From Akkermansia sp. (GTDB lineage Bacteria > Verrucomicrobiota > Verrucomicrobiia > Verrucomicrobiales > Akkermansiaceae), in assembly GCA_017628435.1 (NCBI GenBank), contig JAGBZE010000095.1, positions 1-6,016 of the forward strand: DNA of 6,016 bases. Direction: 5' to 3'. The notes beneath the pieces are model-generated. The model ran no database searches. It was not told where the DNA came from and was given only the letters and a program-made list of their open reading frames with translations. This document shows, piece by piece, positions 1-5,034 of this stretch (the first letter of the stretch is position 1; each line of letters opens with the position of its first letter). The position numbers were made by a program, and so were the translations under genes.

Positions 1-20
1 GATTAGGAGGATCGTTATAC

Positions 21-91
21 TAGTCTCGCCAGGATTCGAACCTAGACAGAGGGAATCAAAATCCCTAGTGCTACCTTTACACCACGAGACC
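21..91 (-). tRNA. tRNA-Gln, anticodon UUG
   Basis: The minus strand folds into a full cloverleaf of 71 nt. It has a 7-bp acceptor stem (GGTCTCG with CGAGACT, first pair G1-U72), a 3-bp D stem GTG/CAC, and an anticodon stem AGGGA/TCCCT around the loop TTTTGAT. The variable loop is 4 nt, and the T arm is CTAGG/CCTGG around TTCGAAT. The anticodon TTG occupies 57-59 and reads CAA, and CAG by wobble. The discriminator base is A73. CCA is not encoded: the next bases are GTA, so CCA must be added by tRNA nucleotidyltransferase. The weak first pair fits a glutamine tRNA, since glutaminyl-tRNA synthetase favours an easily opened 1-72 pair. Its wobble U34 makes it a predicted substrate of the MnmA encoded at 2845-3933. 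It is transcribed away from prfA. Confidence 0.95.
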
Positions 92-101
92 ACGCAGTGT
101 G

Positions 102-121
102 CGCAGCCAGCGTGGGCTGCG
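102..121 (-). other. Hairpin in the predicted pre-tRNA leader
   Basis: A perfect 7-bp inverted repeat, CGCAGCC (102-108) and GGCTGCG (115-121), surrounds a 6-base loop. It lies almost exactly between the predicted tRNA start of transcription and the tRNA 5' end, so the primary transcript would begin with this stem-loop. It could influence RNase P processing or 5'-end stability. It is flanked by a T-run on the plus strand, but five bases separate the stem from the run, and that run is better explained as the tRNA -10 box. Confidence 0.45.
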
Positions 122-127
122 GGGAGT

Positions 128-156
128 TTTTTACCACAGTGGTGCAGGCGTGGCAA
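128..156 (-). promoter_or_regulatory. Predicted sigma70 promoter of tRNA-Gln
   Basis: On the minus strand a -35 box TTGCCA (151-156, 5 of 6 consensus) is followed after exactly 17 bases by TAAAAA (128-133, 4 of 6). Transcription would begin around position 118-121, giving a leader of about 30 nt before the tRNA, to be removed by RNase P. The stretch between the -10 box and the predicted start (ACTCCCC) is C-rich. A GC-rich discriminator here is typical of stable-RNA promoters under stringent (ppGpp) control in well-studied bacteria; applying that here is inference. Confidence 0.6.
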
Positions 157-191
157 GCCTAAATTATGTACTACCTGCACACAGATTGCAC

Positions 192-220
192 TTGCACGCC
201 GTGAAGGTGTAGGCTAGAAT
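192..220 (+). promoter_or_regulatory. Predicted sigma70 promoter of the prfA operon
   Basis: TTGCAC at 192-197 (only the TTG matches consensus) and TAGAAT at 215-220 (5 of 6) are separated by 17 bases. TTGCAC occurs twice in tandem (186-197), so an alternative -35 exists at a worse 23-base spacing. The -10 box ends 12 bases before the prfA ATG, so the predicted 5' leader is only about 5-6 nt. The promoter diverges from that of tRNA-Gln, with the two -35 boxes about 35 bases apart. Confidence 0.5.
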
Positions 221-232
221 GGGCGGGTACGT

Positions 233-1306
233 ATGGATTACGCCCCCCTCATCGAGAAGAGACGTGAACGACTGGCAGAACTGGAGGTAGAGATTGCCAA
301 CCCGGAGCTGTTCCAGGATCGCCAGCGCGCCAGCGAGCTGATGCGCGAACACCGCCGCACCCAGGAGCTGATGCGCGATTGGGCCACGCTGCAGGCCTGC
401 CTGCAGCAGATTGAGGAGAACCGCGAACTCGCCACCGGCGATGACCCCGAGATGGCCGAGCTGGCCGCCGCTGAACTGGAGGAGCTGGAGCCGAAGGTAG
501 AGAAGCTGAAGGAGCAGATTCAGTACAGCCTGCTGCCACGCGATGAGACGGAAGACCGCGATGCACTGGTGGAAATCCGCGCCGGCACTGGTGGCGATGA
601 AGCCGCGCTCTTTGCCGGTGACCTGCTGGGCATGTACCAGCGCTATGCCGAAAGCCGCGGCTGGCGCGTGGAGGTGCTGGATGCCAGCCCGAACGATATC
701 GGCGGCTTCAAGGAAGTAACCATCCGCATTTCCGGCGAGGAGGTGTTCCGTTTCCTGAAATACGAGAGCGGCGTGCACCGCGTGCAGCGTGTGCCTGCCA
801 CCGAAACCCAGGGCCGCATTCACACCAGCACCGCCACGGTGGCCGTGCTGCCAGAGGCCGAGGAGGTGGACGTGGAGCTCCGCACGGAGGATTTACGAAT
901 TGAAACCTGCCGAGCCGGCGGTGCCGGTGGCCAGCACGTGAACCGCACGGAATCCGCCGTGCAGATTTTCCACCTGCCTACAGGTATCATGGTGCGCTGC
1001 GAAGACGGCCGCTCCCAGCTGAAGAACAAGGAAACCGCCATGCGCATTCTGCGCGCCCGCCTGTTTGAAATGAAGCAGCGCGAAGCGCAGGAATCCTACT
1101 CGGCCCAGCGCCGCGCCCTCATCGGCTCCGGCGGCCGCGAGGAAAAAATCCGCACCTACAACTTCCCGCAGAACCGCTTCACCGACCACCGCATCGGCTA
1201 CACGGCATACAATCTGGATATTGTGCTCACCACCGGCGCGCTGGACGACATCATCTCCCGCATGCAGCATGTGGAGATGGAGGAACGCATGGACGAACTC
1301 AAATAA
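233..1306 (+). CDS. prfA: Peptide chain release factor 1 (RF1)
   Basis: RF1 recognises UAA and UAG in the ribosomal A site and triggers hydrolysis of the finished peptide. The protein is 357 residues, close to the 360 of E. coli RF1. An N-terminal coiled, charged helical domain (about 1-100) precedes the core. The codon-reading tripeptide Pro-Ala-Thr is at 188-190 (VQRVPATE), which marks RF1 rather than RF2, where it is SPF. The catalytic GGQ is at 232-234 within RAGGAGGQHVNRTESAV; Q234 is the residue PrmC methylates. The C-terminal segment (KIRTYNFPQNRFTDHRIGYT) is also typical. The ATG at 233 is the only plausible start: an in-frame TAG lies at 215-217 and no GTG or TTG lies between. No Shine-Dalgarno sequence precedes it, and the predicted leader is nearly absent. 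prmC follows after 9 bases, forming the common prfA-prmC pair. Confidence 0.97.
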   Translation: MDYAPLIEKRRERLAELEVEIANPELFQDRQRASELMREHRRTQELMRDWATLQACLQQIEENRELATGDDPEMAELAAAELEELEPKVEKLKEQIQYSLLPRDETEDRDALVEIRAGTGGDEAALFAGDLLGMYQRYAESRGWRVEVLDASPNDIGGFKEVTIRISGEEVFRFLKYESGVHRVQRVPATETQGRIHTSTATVAVLPEAEEVDVELRTEDLRIETCRAGGAGGQHVNRTESAVQIFHLPTGIMVRCEDGRSQLKNKETAMRILRARLFEMKQREAQESYSAQRRALIGSGGREEKIRTYNFPQNRFTDHRIGYTAYNLDIVLTTGALDDIISRMQHVEMEERMDELK

Positions 1307-1315
1307 GCACCCGGC

Positions 1316-2224
1316 ATGAAGACGATTCAGGACATCCTGAGCAGCGGCACCGCCTACCTGGAGGAGCGCGGGGTGGAGGGCGCACGCCACTCCATGCAAA
1401 GCCTGCTGGTGCATGTGCTGGGGTGCAACAAGACCTGGCTTTACCTGCACTATGATGACCCGCTGCCGGAGGACAAGCTGGTCCCGCTGCGCGAGCTGCT
1501 GCGCCGCCGCTCACAGGGCGAACCGCTGCAGCACTTGCTGGGCAGCACTGAATTCTACCGCCGCGAATTCCGCACCGATGCCCGCGCCCTCATTCCCCGC
1601 CCGGAGACGGAGGAGCTGGTGGAATTTGCCTTGCAGATGGCTCCGCGCAGCCAGGGCATGCGCGTGCTGGATATGGGCTGCGGCAGCGGCATCATCGGCA
1701 TCACCCTGGCTCTGGAGCTTGCACGACTGGCGCCGGAGGTAGTCATGGCCGATATTTCAGAGGCAGCCCTTTCCCTTACCCTGGAAAATGCAACTGCCCT
1801 GGGAGCCCGCGTCAAGACCTACCGCAGCGACCTCTTCGCCGCCTGGGACACACCGGAGGAAGGTGCCGTGCGCCCGCCGGAGGGGCTGTTCAACCTGGTG
1901 CTGGCCAACCTGCCCTATGTGCCGGAGGGCGAGGAGGTTTCCATCGAGGTGCAGCACGATCCCTCCACCGCTCTATATGGCGGCCCGGATGGGCTGGATA
2001 TCGTGCGCCGGTTCCTGAAGGATGCCCTGCCCCACCTGGCACCCCGCGCGCTGGTGATGCTGGAGGTGGGGCACGACCAGGGGCCTGCCACCCAGGAAAT
2101 CATGAAGGAGCTGGGATACACCCAGTGCCGCGTGCTCACCGATATGAGCGGCAAGGCACGCTTCCCCATGGGCTTTGCCCCCGTGCCGCCTGCCGCAGAG
2201 GAAACCACCCATGGAGAAGATTGA
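1316..2224 (+). CDS. prmC: Release factor glutamine N5-methyltransferase PrmC (HemK)
   Basis: PrmC transfers a methyl group from S-adenosylmethionine to the GGQ glutamine of class I release factors, raising termination efficiency. The 302-residue protein has the usual two parts. A helical N-terminal release-factor-binding domain spans about 1-80. A Rossmann methyltransferase domain follows, with LIPRPETEELV at 92-102, the SAM-binding motif VLDMGCGSG at 117-125, and an acidic motif (MADIS) after the second strand. The substrate-binding motif, normally Asn-Pro-Pro-Tyr, reads N198-L-P-Y201 here (ANLPYVPEG). The key Asn, second Pro and Tyr are kept. NLPY is also the motif form in KsgA-type adenine methyltransferases, so activity is not excluded. 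The ATG lies 9 bases after the prfA stop without a clear Shine-Dalgarno, suggesting translational coupling. The last 14 bases overlap the next gene. Confidence 0.95.
   Translation: MKTIQDILSSGTAYLEERGVEGARHSMQSLLVHVLGCNKTWLYLHYDDPLPEDKLVPLRELLRRRSQGEPLQHLLGSTEFYRREFRTDARALIPRPETEELVEFALQMAPRSQGMRVLDMGCGSGIIGITLALELARLAPEVVMADISEAALSLTLENATALGARVKTYRSDLFAAWDTPEEGAVRPPEGLFNLVLANLPYVPEGEEVSIEVQHDPSTALYGGPDGLDIVRRFLKDALPHLAPRALVMLEVGHDQGPATQEIMKELGYTQCRVLTDMSGKARFPMGFAPVPPAAEETTHGED
2197..2202 (+). promoter_or_regulatory. Ribosome binding site for the membrane protein gene
   Basis: AGAGGA lies 8 bases before the ATG at 2211, inside the prmC coding sequence. This decides the start at 2211 over an in-frame ATG at 2175, which would add 12 residues (MPPCRLPQRKPP) encoded entirely inside prmC without a visible Shine-Dalgarno. 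Confidence 0.6.
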
Positions 2225-2831
2225 ATACCACCTGCTGCCGCCGGTGAAGAAGGGCGTAGCCGTGCTGGCTAACCTCACCCGGTATTCCCTGGTGGCCTGT
2301 GCCGGCTTTTCCCTGGCAGAGCTGGCGCTCATACTGCTGCGCTTCACACTGGCAGGCATTGTGAGCGGCATCATCTCCTCCACCCTGCTGGCATGCTGCA
2401 TTGCTCTGCTGGCGGTTCTGGCAGCCTGGTGCCAACCCGTGCTGATGGCGAAGCAAGGCATCTGGCTGAGCCGCTGGCTGCTGCGTCTTGGTGCCCTTTT
2501 TGCCCCGCTTGTTCCCATCTGCTGGGGCTATTCCCTGGTGTGCGGCCTGCCCCTGCTCTACCGCCAGGCAGAGCTGCCGCTTATTCTGGGCGTTTTCATG
2601 CTGAGCGCGGCCGTCTTCAATATTTTCCACATGGCAGCGGCCCCCCGGGCATTAAAAATACGCGTTATTGTGCTGCCGCTGCTCCTGCTTCTGGCCTATT
2701 GCTGCGACATGCCGGGGTTGCTGGTATTCGGCTCCGTCTTCAAATTGCTGGCCACCTGGGCAGCTGCCACTCCGCTCCGCCAGCTCGCATCCATCGCCCC
2801 ACGCATCATTTCCATGCCGGAAACAAGCTGA
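2211..2831 (+). CDS. Uncharacterised multi-pass membrane protein
   Basis: The 206-residue product is very hydrophobic and I do not recognise its family. A short charged N-terminus (MEKIEYHLLPPVKKG) precedes about six likely membrane segments at roughly 25-43, 47-73, 91-113, 121-141, 150-165 and 168-187. The C-terminus is short and polar. Basic residues (R88, R92, R146, K149, R151) sit in the presumed loops. There is no signal peptide, catalytic motif or transporter signature that I can name. Its ATG is 14 bases upstream of the prmC stop in another frame, so it is almost certainly translated with prmC. Its stop lies 13 bases from the convergent mnmA stop. The tight coupling says it is co-expressed with prfA-prmC but does not prove a role in termination. 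Real gene: likely, from the start overlap, ribosome binding site and coherent membrane topology. Confidence 0.85.
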   Translation: MEKIEYHLLPPVKKGVAVLANLTRYSLVACAGFSLAELALILLRFTLAGIVSGIISSTLLACCIALLAVLAAWCQPVLMAKQGIWLSRWLLRLGALFAPLVPICWGYSLVCGLPLLYRQAELPLILGVFMLSAAVFNIFHMAAAPRALKIRVIVLPLLLLLAYCCDMPGLLVFGSVFKLLATWAAATPLRQLASIAPRIISMPETS

Positions 2832-2844
2832 ACGCAGCGTTCCT

Positions 2845-3933
2845 TTAGCCCAACTGCTCAAAGAAGCCGCCGCCCAGCAGTTTTTCGCCGCGCAGGGCAT
2901 CGGGCTCATAGAATGCACACACCTGGCCGAGAGCCACGGCACGCACCGGGGTATCAAAGTCCAGCTGTACTCTGCCCGCCCCCAGCGGCGTGCAGGTGGC
3001 AGGCACAGCGGCAGCACGATAACGCACCTGCGCCATCACACGCTCCGGCAGCGGGGCCAGTGTGTTGGAAATGCTGCCCACAATCGCCCGGCGGGTATAC
3101 AGGCCGGGGGTTTCCTCGCCTTCATAGCCCAGAATCAGGCGGTTATTCTTCAAATCCTTACCCACCACCACATAGGCCACACCCTCACGCGGAGAAGCCA
3201 CATGGTGTCCCTTGCGCTGCCCCATGGTGAACAGGTGCAGCCCATCGTGCCGCCCGAGCTTGCGGCCATTCAAATCAACAATATCCCCCGGATTATCCGG
3301 CAGGTAATGGCGCAGAAAATCGCTCATCTTCACCTGGCCGATGAAGCAGATACCCTGCGAGTCCTTCTTCTCGGCATTCGGCAGATTGAATCGGCGGGCA
3401 ATCTCGCGCACCTGCGGCTTGGTGATACCACCCACTGGGAAAATGGCATGTGCCACCTGCTCCGGACGCATGAGCGCCAGGAAATAGGACTGGTCCTTAT
3501 TCACATCTGCCCCGCGCAGCACATAGCTACCCTCACCCGGCACATCCAGCCGCTGCGCATAGTGCCCTGTGGCCACGCCGCTGAAGCCCTGTTCCAGCGC
3601 ATAATCCAGCAACACGCCGAACTTCATCTCGCGGTTGCAGAGCACATCCGGATTCGGGGTGGAACCACTGCGGTAGCCCTCAATCAGATAATTCACAATA
3701 CGCTGGCGGTACTGCTCAATCAGATCCACCACGCGAAACTCGATCCCCAGCTTGCGGCAAACGCCCAGGGCATCCTCAATATCACGCTCCCACGGGCATT
3801 CCCCGGGTATATTCTCATCATTCACCCAGTTCTTCATGTACGCGGCCACCACCTCGTGCCCCTGCTCCACCAGCAGGGCCGCGGCTGCGGCGCTGTCCAC
3901 ACCACCACTGAGCGCTGTAAGAATACGAGCCAT
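2845..3933 (-). CDS. mnmA: tRNA-specific 2-thiouridylase MnmA
   Basis: MnmA activates U34 of tRNAs for Gln, Lys and Glu with ATP and replaces its C2 oxygen with sulfur, the 2-thio step of mnm5s2U. The sulfur arrives as a persulfide from a relay starting at a cysteine desulfurase. The 362-residue product (E. coli: 368) carries the ATP pyrophosphatase loop SGGVDS at 9-14. The catalytic cysteine pair is C99 (NPDVLCNREMKFG) and C196 (DSQGICFIG). ATGHYAQR at 121-128 and the conserved DQSYFL at 147-152 are also present. The C-terminal beta-barrel portion is complete. The segment MKNWVNDENIPGECPW (33-48) is a family-typical tRNA-binding region. The start is fixed because the upstream in-frame codons are TCA, GCA and then TGA. 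The gene lies 10 bases behind the RHH gene and was probably transcribed with it. Confidence 0.97.
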   Translation of the reverse strand: MARILTALSGGVDSAAAAALLVEQGHEVVAAYMKNWVNDENIPGECPWERDIEDALGVCRKLGIEFRVVDLIEQYRQRIVNYLIEGYRSGSTPNPDVLCNREMKFGVLLDYALEQGFSGVATGHYAQRLDVPGEGSYVLRGADVNKDQSYFLALMRPEQVAHAIFPVGGITKPQVREIARRFNLPNAEKKDSQGICFIGQVKMSDFLRHYLPDNPGDIVDLNGRKLGRHDGLHLFTMGQRKGHHVASPREGVAYVVVGKDLKNNRLILGYEGEETPGLYTRRAIVGSISNTLAPLPERVMAQVRYRAAAVPATCTPLGAGRVQLDFDTPVRAVALGQVCAFYEPDALRGEKLLGGGFFEQLG

Positions 3934-3943
3934 TGATGCTCAA

Positions 3944-4141
3944 TCAGTTCTCCTCCTTAAAATCCGAAGGGGGCAGCGGGTCCTTGGGCTTGCCAATCCC
4001 CTGCTCTGCCAGGCCTGCGAACATGCTCTGCAGAGCCTGCACGATGAAGCAACTGCGGTCTACCTTGTTGTGTTCGCAGAGCACCTCCATCTCCTTCAGC
4101 ACATTCTCCGGACAACGGAATGATATCGTTTTGGTATTCAT
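3944..4141 (-). CDS. Small ribbon-helix-helix (CopG/Arc-type) protein
   Basis: The 65-residue product has the layout of a ribbon-helix-helix DNA-binding protein. A short beta strand NTKTISFRCP (2-11) would pair in a dimer and contact the major groove. It is followed by helix A ENVLKEMEVLCEHNK (12-26), the turn VDRS (27-30), and helix B CFIVQALQSMFAG (31-43). An acidic, proline-containing tail (44-65) may be disordered. Such proteins are usually autoregulating repressors or antitoxins. No toxin-like partner is adjacent; the following gene is mnmA, 10 bases downstream. I chose the ATG at 4141. An in-frame GTG at 4153 would overlap the predicted start of transcription. The predicted promoter directly upstream leaves a leader of about 10 nt. 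Function is inferred from fold resemblance only, and the DNA target is unknown. Confidence 0.8.
   Translation of the reverse strand: MNTKTISFRCPENVLKEMEVLCEHNKVDRSCFIVQALQSMFAGLAEQGIGKPKDPLPPSDFKEEN
3951..3958 (-). promoter_or_regulatory. Strong Shine-Dalgarno upstream of mnmA, unusually far from the ATG
   Basis: AAGGAGGA on the minus strand is a near-perfect anti-16S match. It sits inside the last codons of the RHH gene (Lys-Glu-Glu-Asn-stop). The AGGAGG core ends 18 bases before the mnmA ATG at 3933, longer than the usual 5-10. No start codon in the mnmA frame lies closer. The site may retain ribosomes that finish the RHH gene so that they restart at mnmA. Confidence 0.55.
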
Positions 4142-4157
4142 AACGCTTAACACCCCT

Positions 4158-4186
4158 ATGCTACCAGATACGCCCCCCTATTTCAA
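4158..4186 (-). promoter_or_regulatory. Predicted sigma70 promoter of the RHH-mnmA unit
   Basis: On the minus strand TTGAAA (4181-4186, 5 of 6) and TAGCAT (4158-4163, 4 of 6) are separated by 17 bases. The -10 box ends 16 bases before the ATG at 4141, giving a leader of about 10 nt. The -35 box lies 7 bases past the stop codon of the upstream two-helix membrane protein, separating it from RHH-mnmA as a transcription unit. The RHH protein itself is an obvious candidate to act here. Confidence 0.55.
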
Positions 4187-4193
4187 GGGCAAA

Positions 4194-4505
4194 TCACGAC
4201 CGCGGCGCACCCTGCTTTCTCAACCGCGTGGAGACATACCAGAAAAGAACGAAGAGGAGCACGCCATAGAACACCATACTGTCGCCCATGCGCACATCAT
4301 AAGCCGTTTCACCATCAATAATGGTTTCCGGGGAGCATGTGCGCACCAGCCAGGTGACCAGCCGCAGCGGCACCGCATCGAACAACGCGCCCAGCGTTCT
4401 GCTGAGCACCAACGTGGCACACAACGCAGCCACCAGGCACCCCGCCACCCTGAGAGCAAGGCGGAGGCAGAAAGATACTGCCCTGTTCACCCCGGTACTC
4501 ATCAT
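4194..4505 (-). CDS. Small protein with two predicted membrane helices
   Basis: The 103-residue product is not one I recognise. A basic N-terminus (R8, R15, R19) leads into a hydrophobic segment at about 20-34 (VAGCLVAALCATLVL). A middle region of about 40 residues follows, containing TCSPETIIDGETAYDVRMGD. A second segment lies at about 77-91 (MVFYGVLLFVLFWYV), and the tail STRLRKQGAPRS is strongly basic. Positive charges at both ends predict that both termini are cytoplasmic with the middle region outside the membrane. Its ATG follows directly on the TGA of the 155-residue gene (TGAATGATG), with no gap; a second ATG at 4502 is equally possible. This junction indicates translational coupling and probably a joint function, which cannot be named from sequence. 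Confidence 0.7.
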   Translation of the reverse strand: MMSTGVNRAVSFCLRLALRVAGCLVAALCATLVLSRTLGALFDAVPLRLVTWLVRTCSPETIIDGETAYDVRMGDSMVFYGVLLFVLFWYVSTRLRKQGAPRS

Positions 4506-4973
4506 TCAATCCATATCAACAGGCCCTGATGCGTCGTCCATTTCTCTGCTCAGGATGGAGAGCAGAAAGCACCCTGTCAGGATATCTGCGCACACCAGAC
4601 AGACAGGATTACTCAGTATCAATTCTTTACCCTGATGAGTATACGATGTCTCCCCCACCGTAAATACACGATTGGGCTTCCACCACCGCCCCAGAAGAGG
4701 CAGCGAGGCAACGATTCGCCCGGCATCGAGAGTCAGTTCAATTTCCAGCTTCCGCAGGCCATGCAGCCTGAACCGCCCCACACATTCCCCACACCCGCGA
4801 AACGCGCGAAAACTACGTCTCCCCAGAAAGGTATCCAGAAAGCACGAATCCCTGCTGATAACAAAGGACTCACCCCCATACAGGAACACATATTCATCCG
4901 CATTTTTCGGCATGAAGATAACCTTACCCCCTGCCGAAATGCTTTCGCTACTGATATTCAGGGATAATTCCAT
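4506..4973 (-). CDS. Uncharacterised beta-rich protein with a C-terminal hydrophobic helix
   Basis: The product is 155 residues from the ATG at 4973. Alternative starts in frame are ATG 4994 and TTG 4997. I prefer 4973 because a good promoter (boxes at 4985-5013) overlaps the upstream candidates and starts transcription just before 4973. Most of the protein alternates short hydrophobic stretches with turns, as expected of beta sheet (KVIFMP, EYVFLYGGESFVI, LEIELTLDAGRIVASL, NRVFTVGETSY). A hydrophobic run, NPVCLVCADILTGCFLLSIL, lies at about 122-141, followed by an acidic tail. It contains two CxxC pairs (CGEC at 61-64, CLVC at 125-128). I do not recognise the family. The order of strands, repeated 'D-x-G-x-x-V-A' type turns and a final buried-type helix is loosely like tubby/LURP-one/scramblase-type barrels, but this is speculative. 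It is coupled to the two-helix membrane protein downstream. Confidence 0.7.
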   Translation of the reverse strand: MELSLNISSESISAGGKVIFMPKNADEYVFLYGGESFVISRDSCFLDTFLGRRSFRAFRGCGECVGRFRLHGLRKLEIELTLDAGRIVASLPLLGRWWKPNRVFTVGETSYTHQGKELILSNPVCLVCADILTGCFLLSILSREMDDASGPVDMD

Positions 4974-4984
4974 ATTCCGGGAAC

Positions 4985-5013
4985 AAGATACCATCAAACC
5001 AGGAATGAGTCAA
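4985..5013 (-). promoter_or_regulatory. Predicted sigma70 promoter of the 155-residue protein gene
   Basis: On the minus strand TTGACT (5008-5013, 5 of 6) and TATCTT (4985-4990, 4 of 6) are separated by 17 bases. The -10 box ends 11 bases before the ATG at 4973, so the leader would be only about 4-5 nt. The promoter lies in the short gap after the Sel1 gene stop (5035). The downstream pair can therefore be expressed independently of it. Confidence 0.55.
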
Positions 5014-5034
5014 CTGCATCCAACTGCCGACGGC

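Noticed and set aside
102..132. Plus-strand hairpin followed by TTTTTT, resembling a Rho-independent terminator
   Set aside because: Five bases (GGGAG) separate the stem from the T-run, and no plus-strand gene is visible upstream. The same run forms the -10 box TAAAAA of a well-spaced minus-strand tRNA promoter, which explains it better.
133..143. 11-base palindrome ACCAC-A-GTGGT as an operator
   Set aside because: It lies in the tRNA promoter spacer and -10 edge, but palindromes this short arise by chance and no second copy was seen in the window.
163..191. Alternative minus-strand promoter for tRNA-Gln using CATAAT (163-168)
   Set aside because: The -10 box is good, but the hexamers 16-18 bases upstream (GTGCAA and its neighbours) match -35 consensus poorly. 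TTGCCA-N17-TAAAAA closer to the tRNA is better.
164..1450. Minus-strand open frames opposite prfA and the start of prmC
   Set aside because: They are shadows of prfA and prmC with low-complexity Ala/Leu/His translation and no recognisable motif.
2175..2210. Upstream start for the membrane protein at 2175
   Set aside because: It would add 12 residues lying wholly within prmC without a Shine-Dalgarno; ATG 2211 has AGAGGA at 8 bases.
2668..3936. Long plus-strand open frame of 422 residues opposite mnmA
   Set aside because: It is antisense to a clear mnmA. Its composition (His-, Ala- and Gln-rich with no domain) is typical of a mirror frame in GC-rich DNA.
4142..4153. GTG start at 4153 for the RHH protein
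   Set aside because: It lies at the predicted start of transcription and adds only MLSV before the conserved MNTKTISF strand. ATG 4141 is the better start.
4172..4190. Possible terminator between the two-helix membrane protein and the RHH gene
   Set aside because: Only a 4-bp stem (CCCT/AGGG) is possible, no T-run follows, and it overlaps the -35 box of the RHH promoter.
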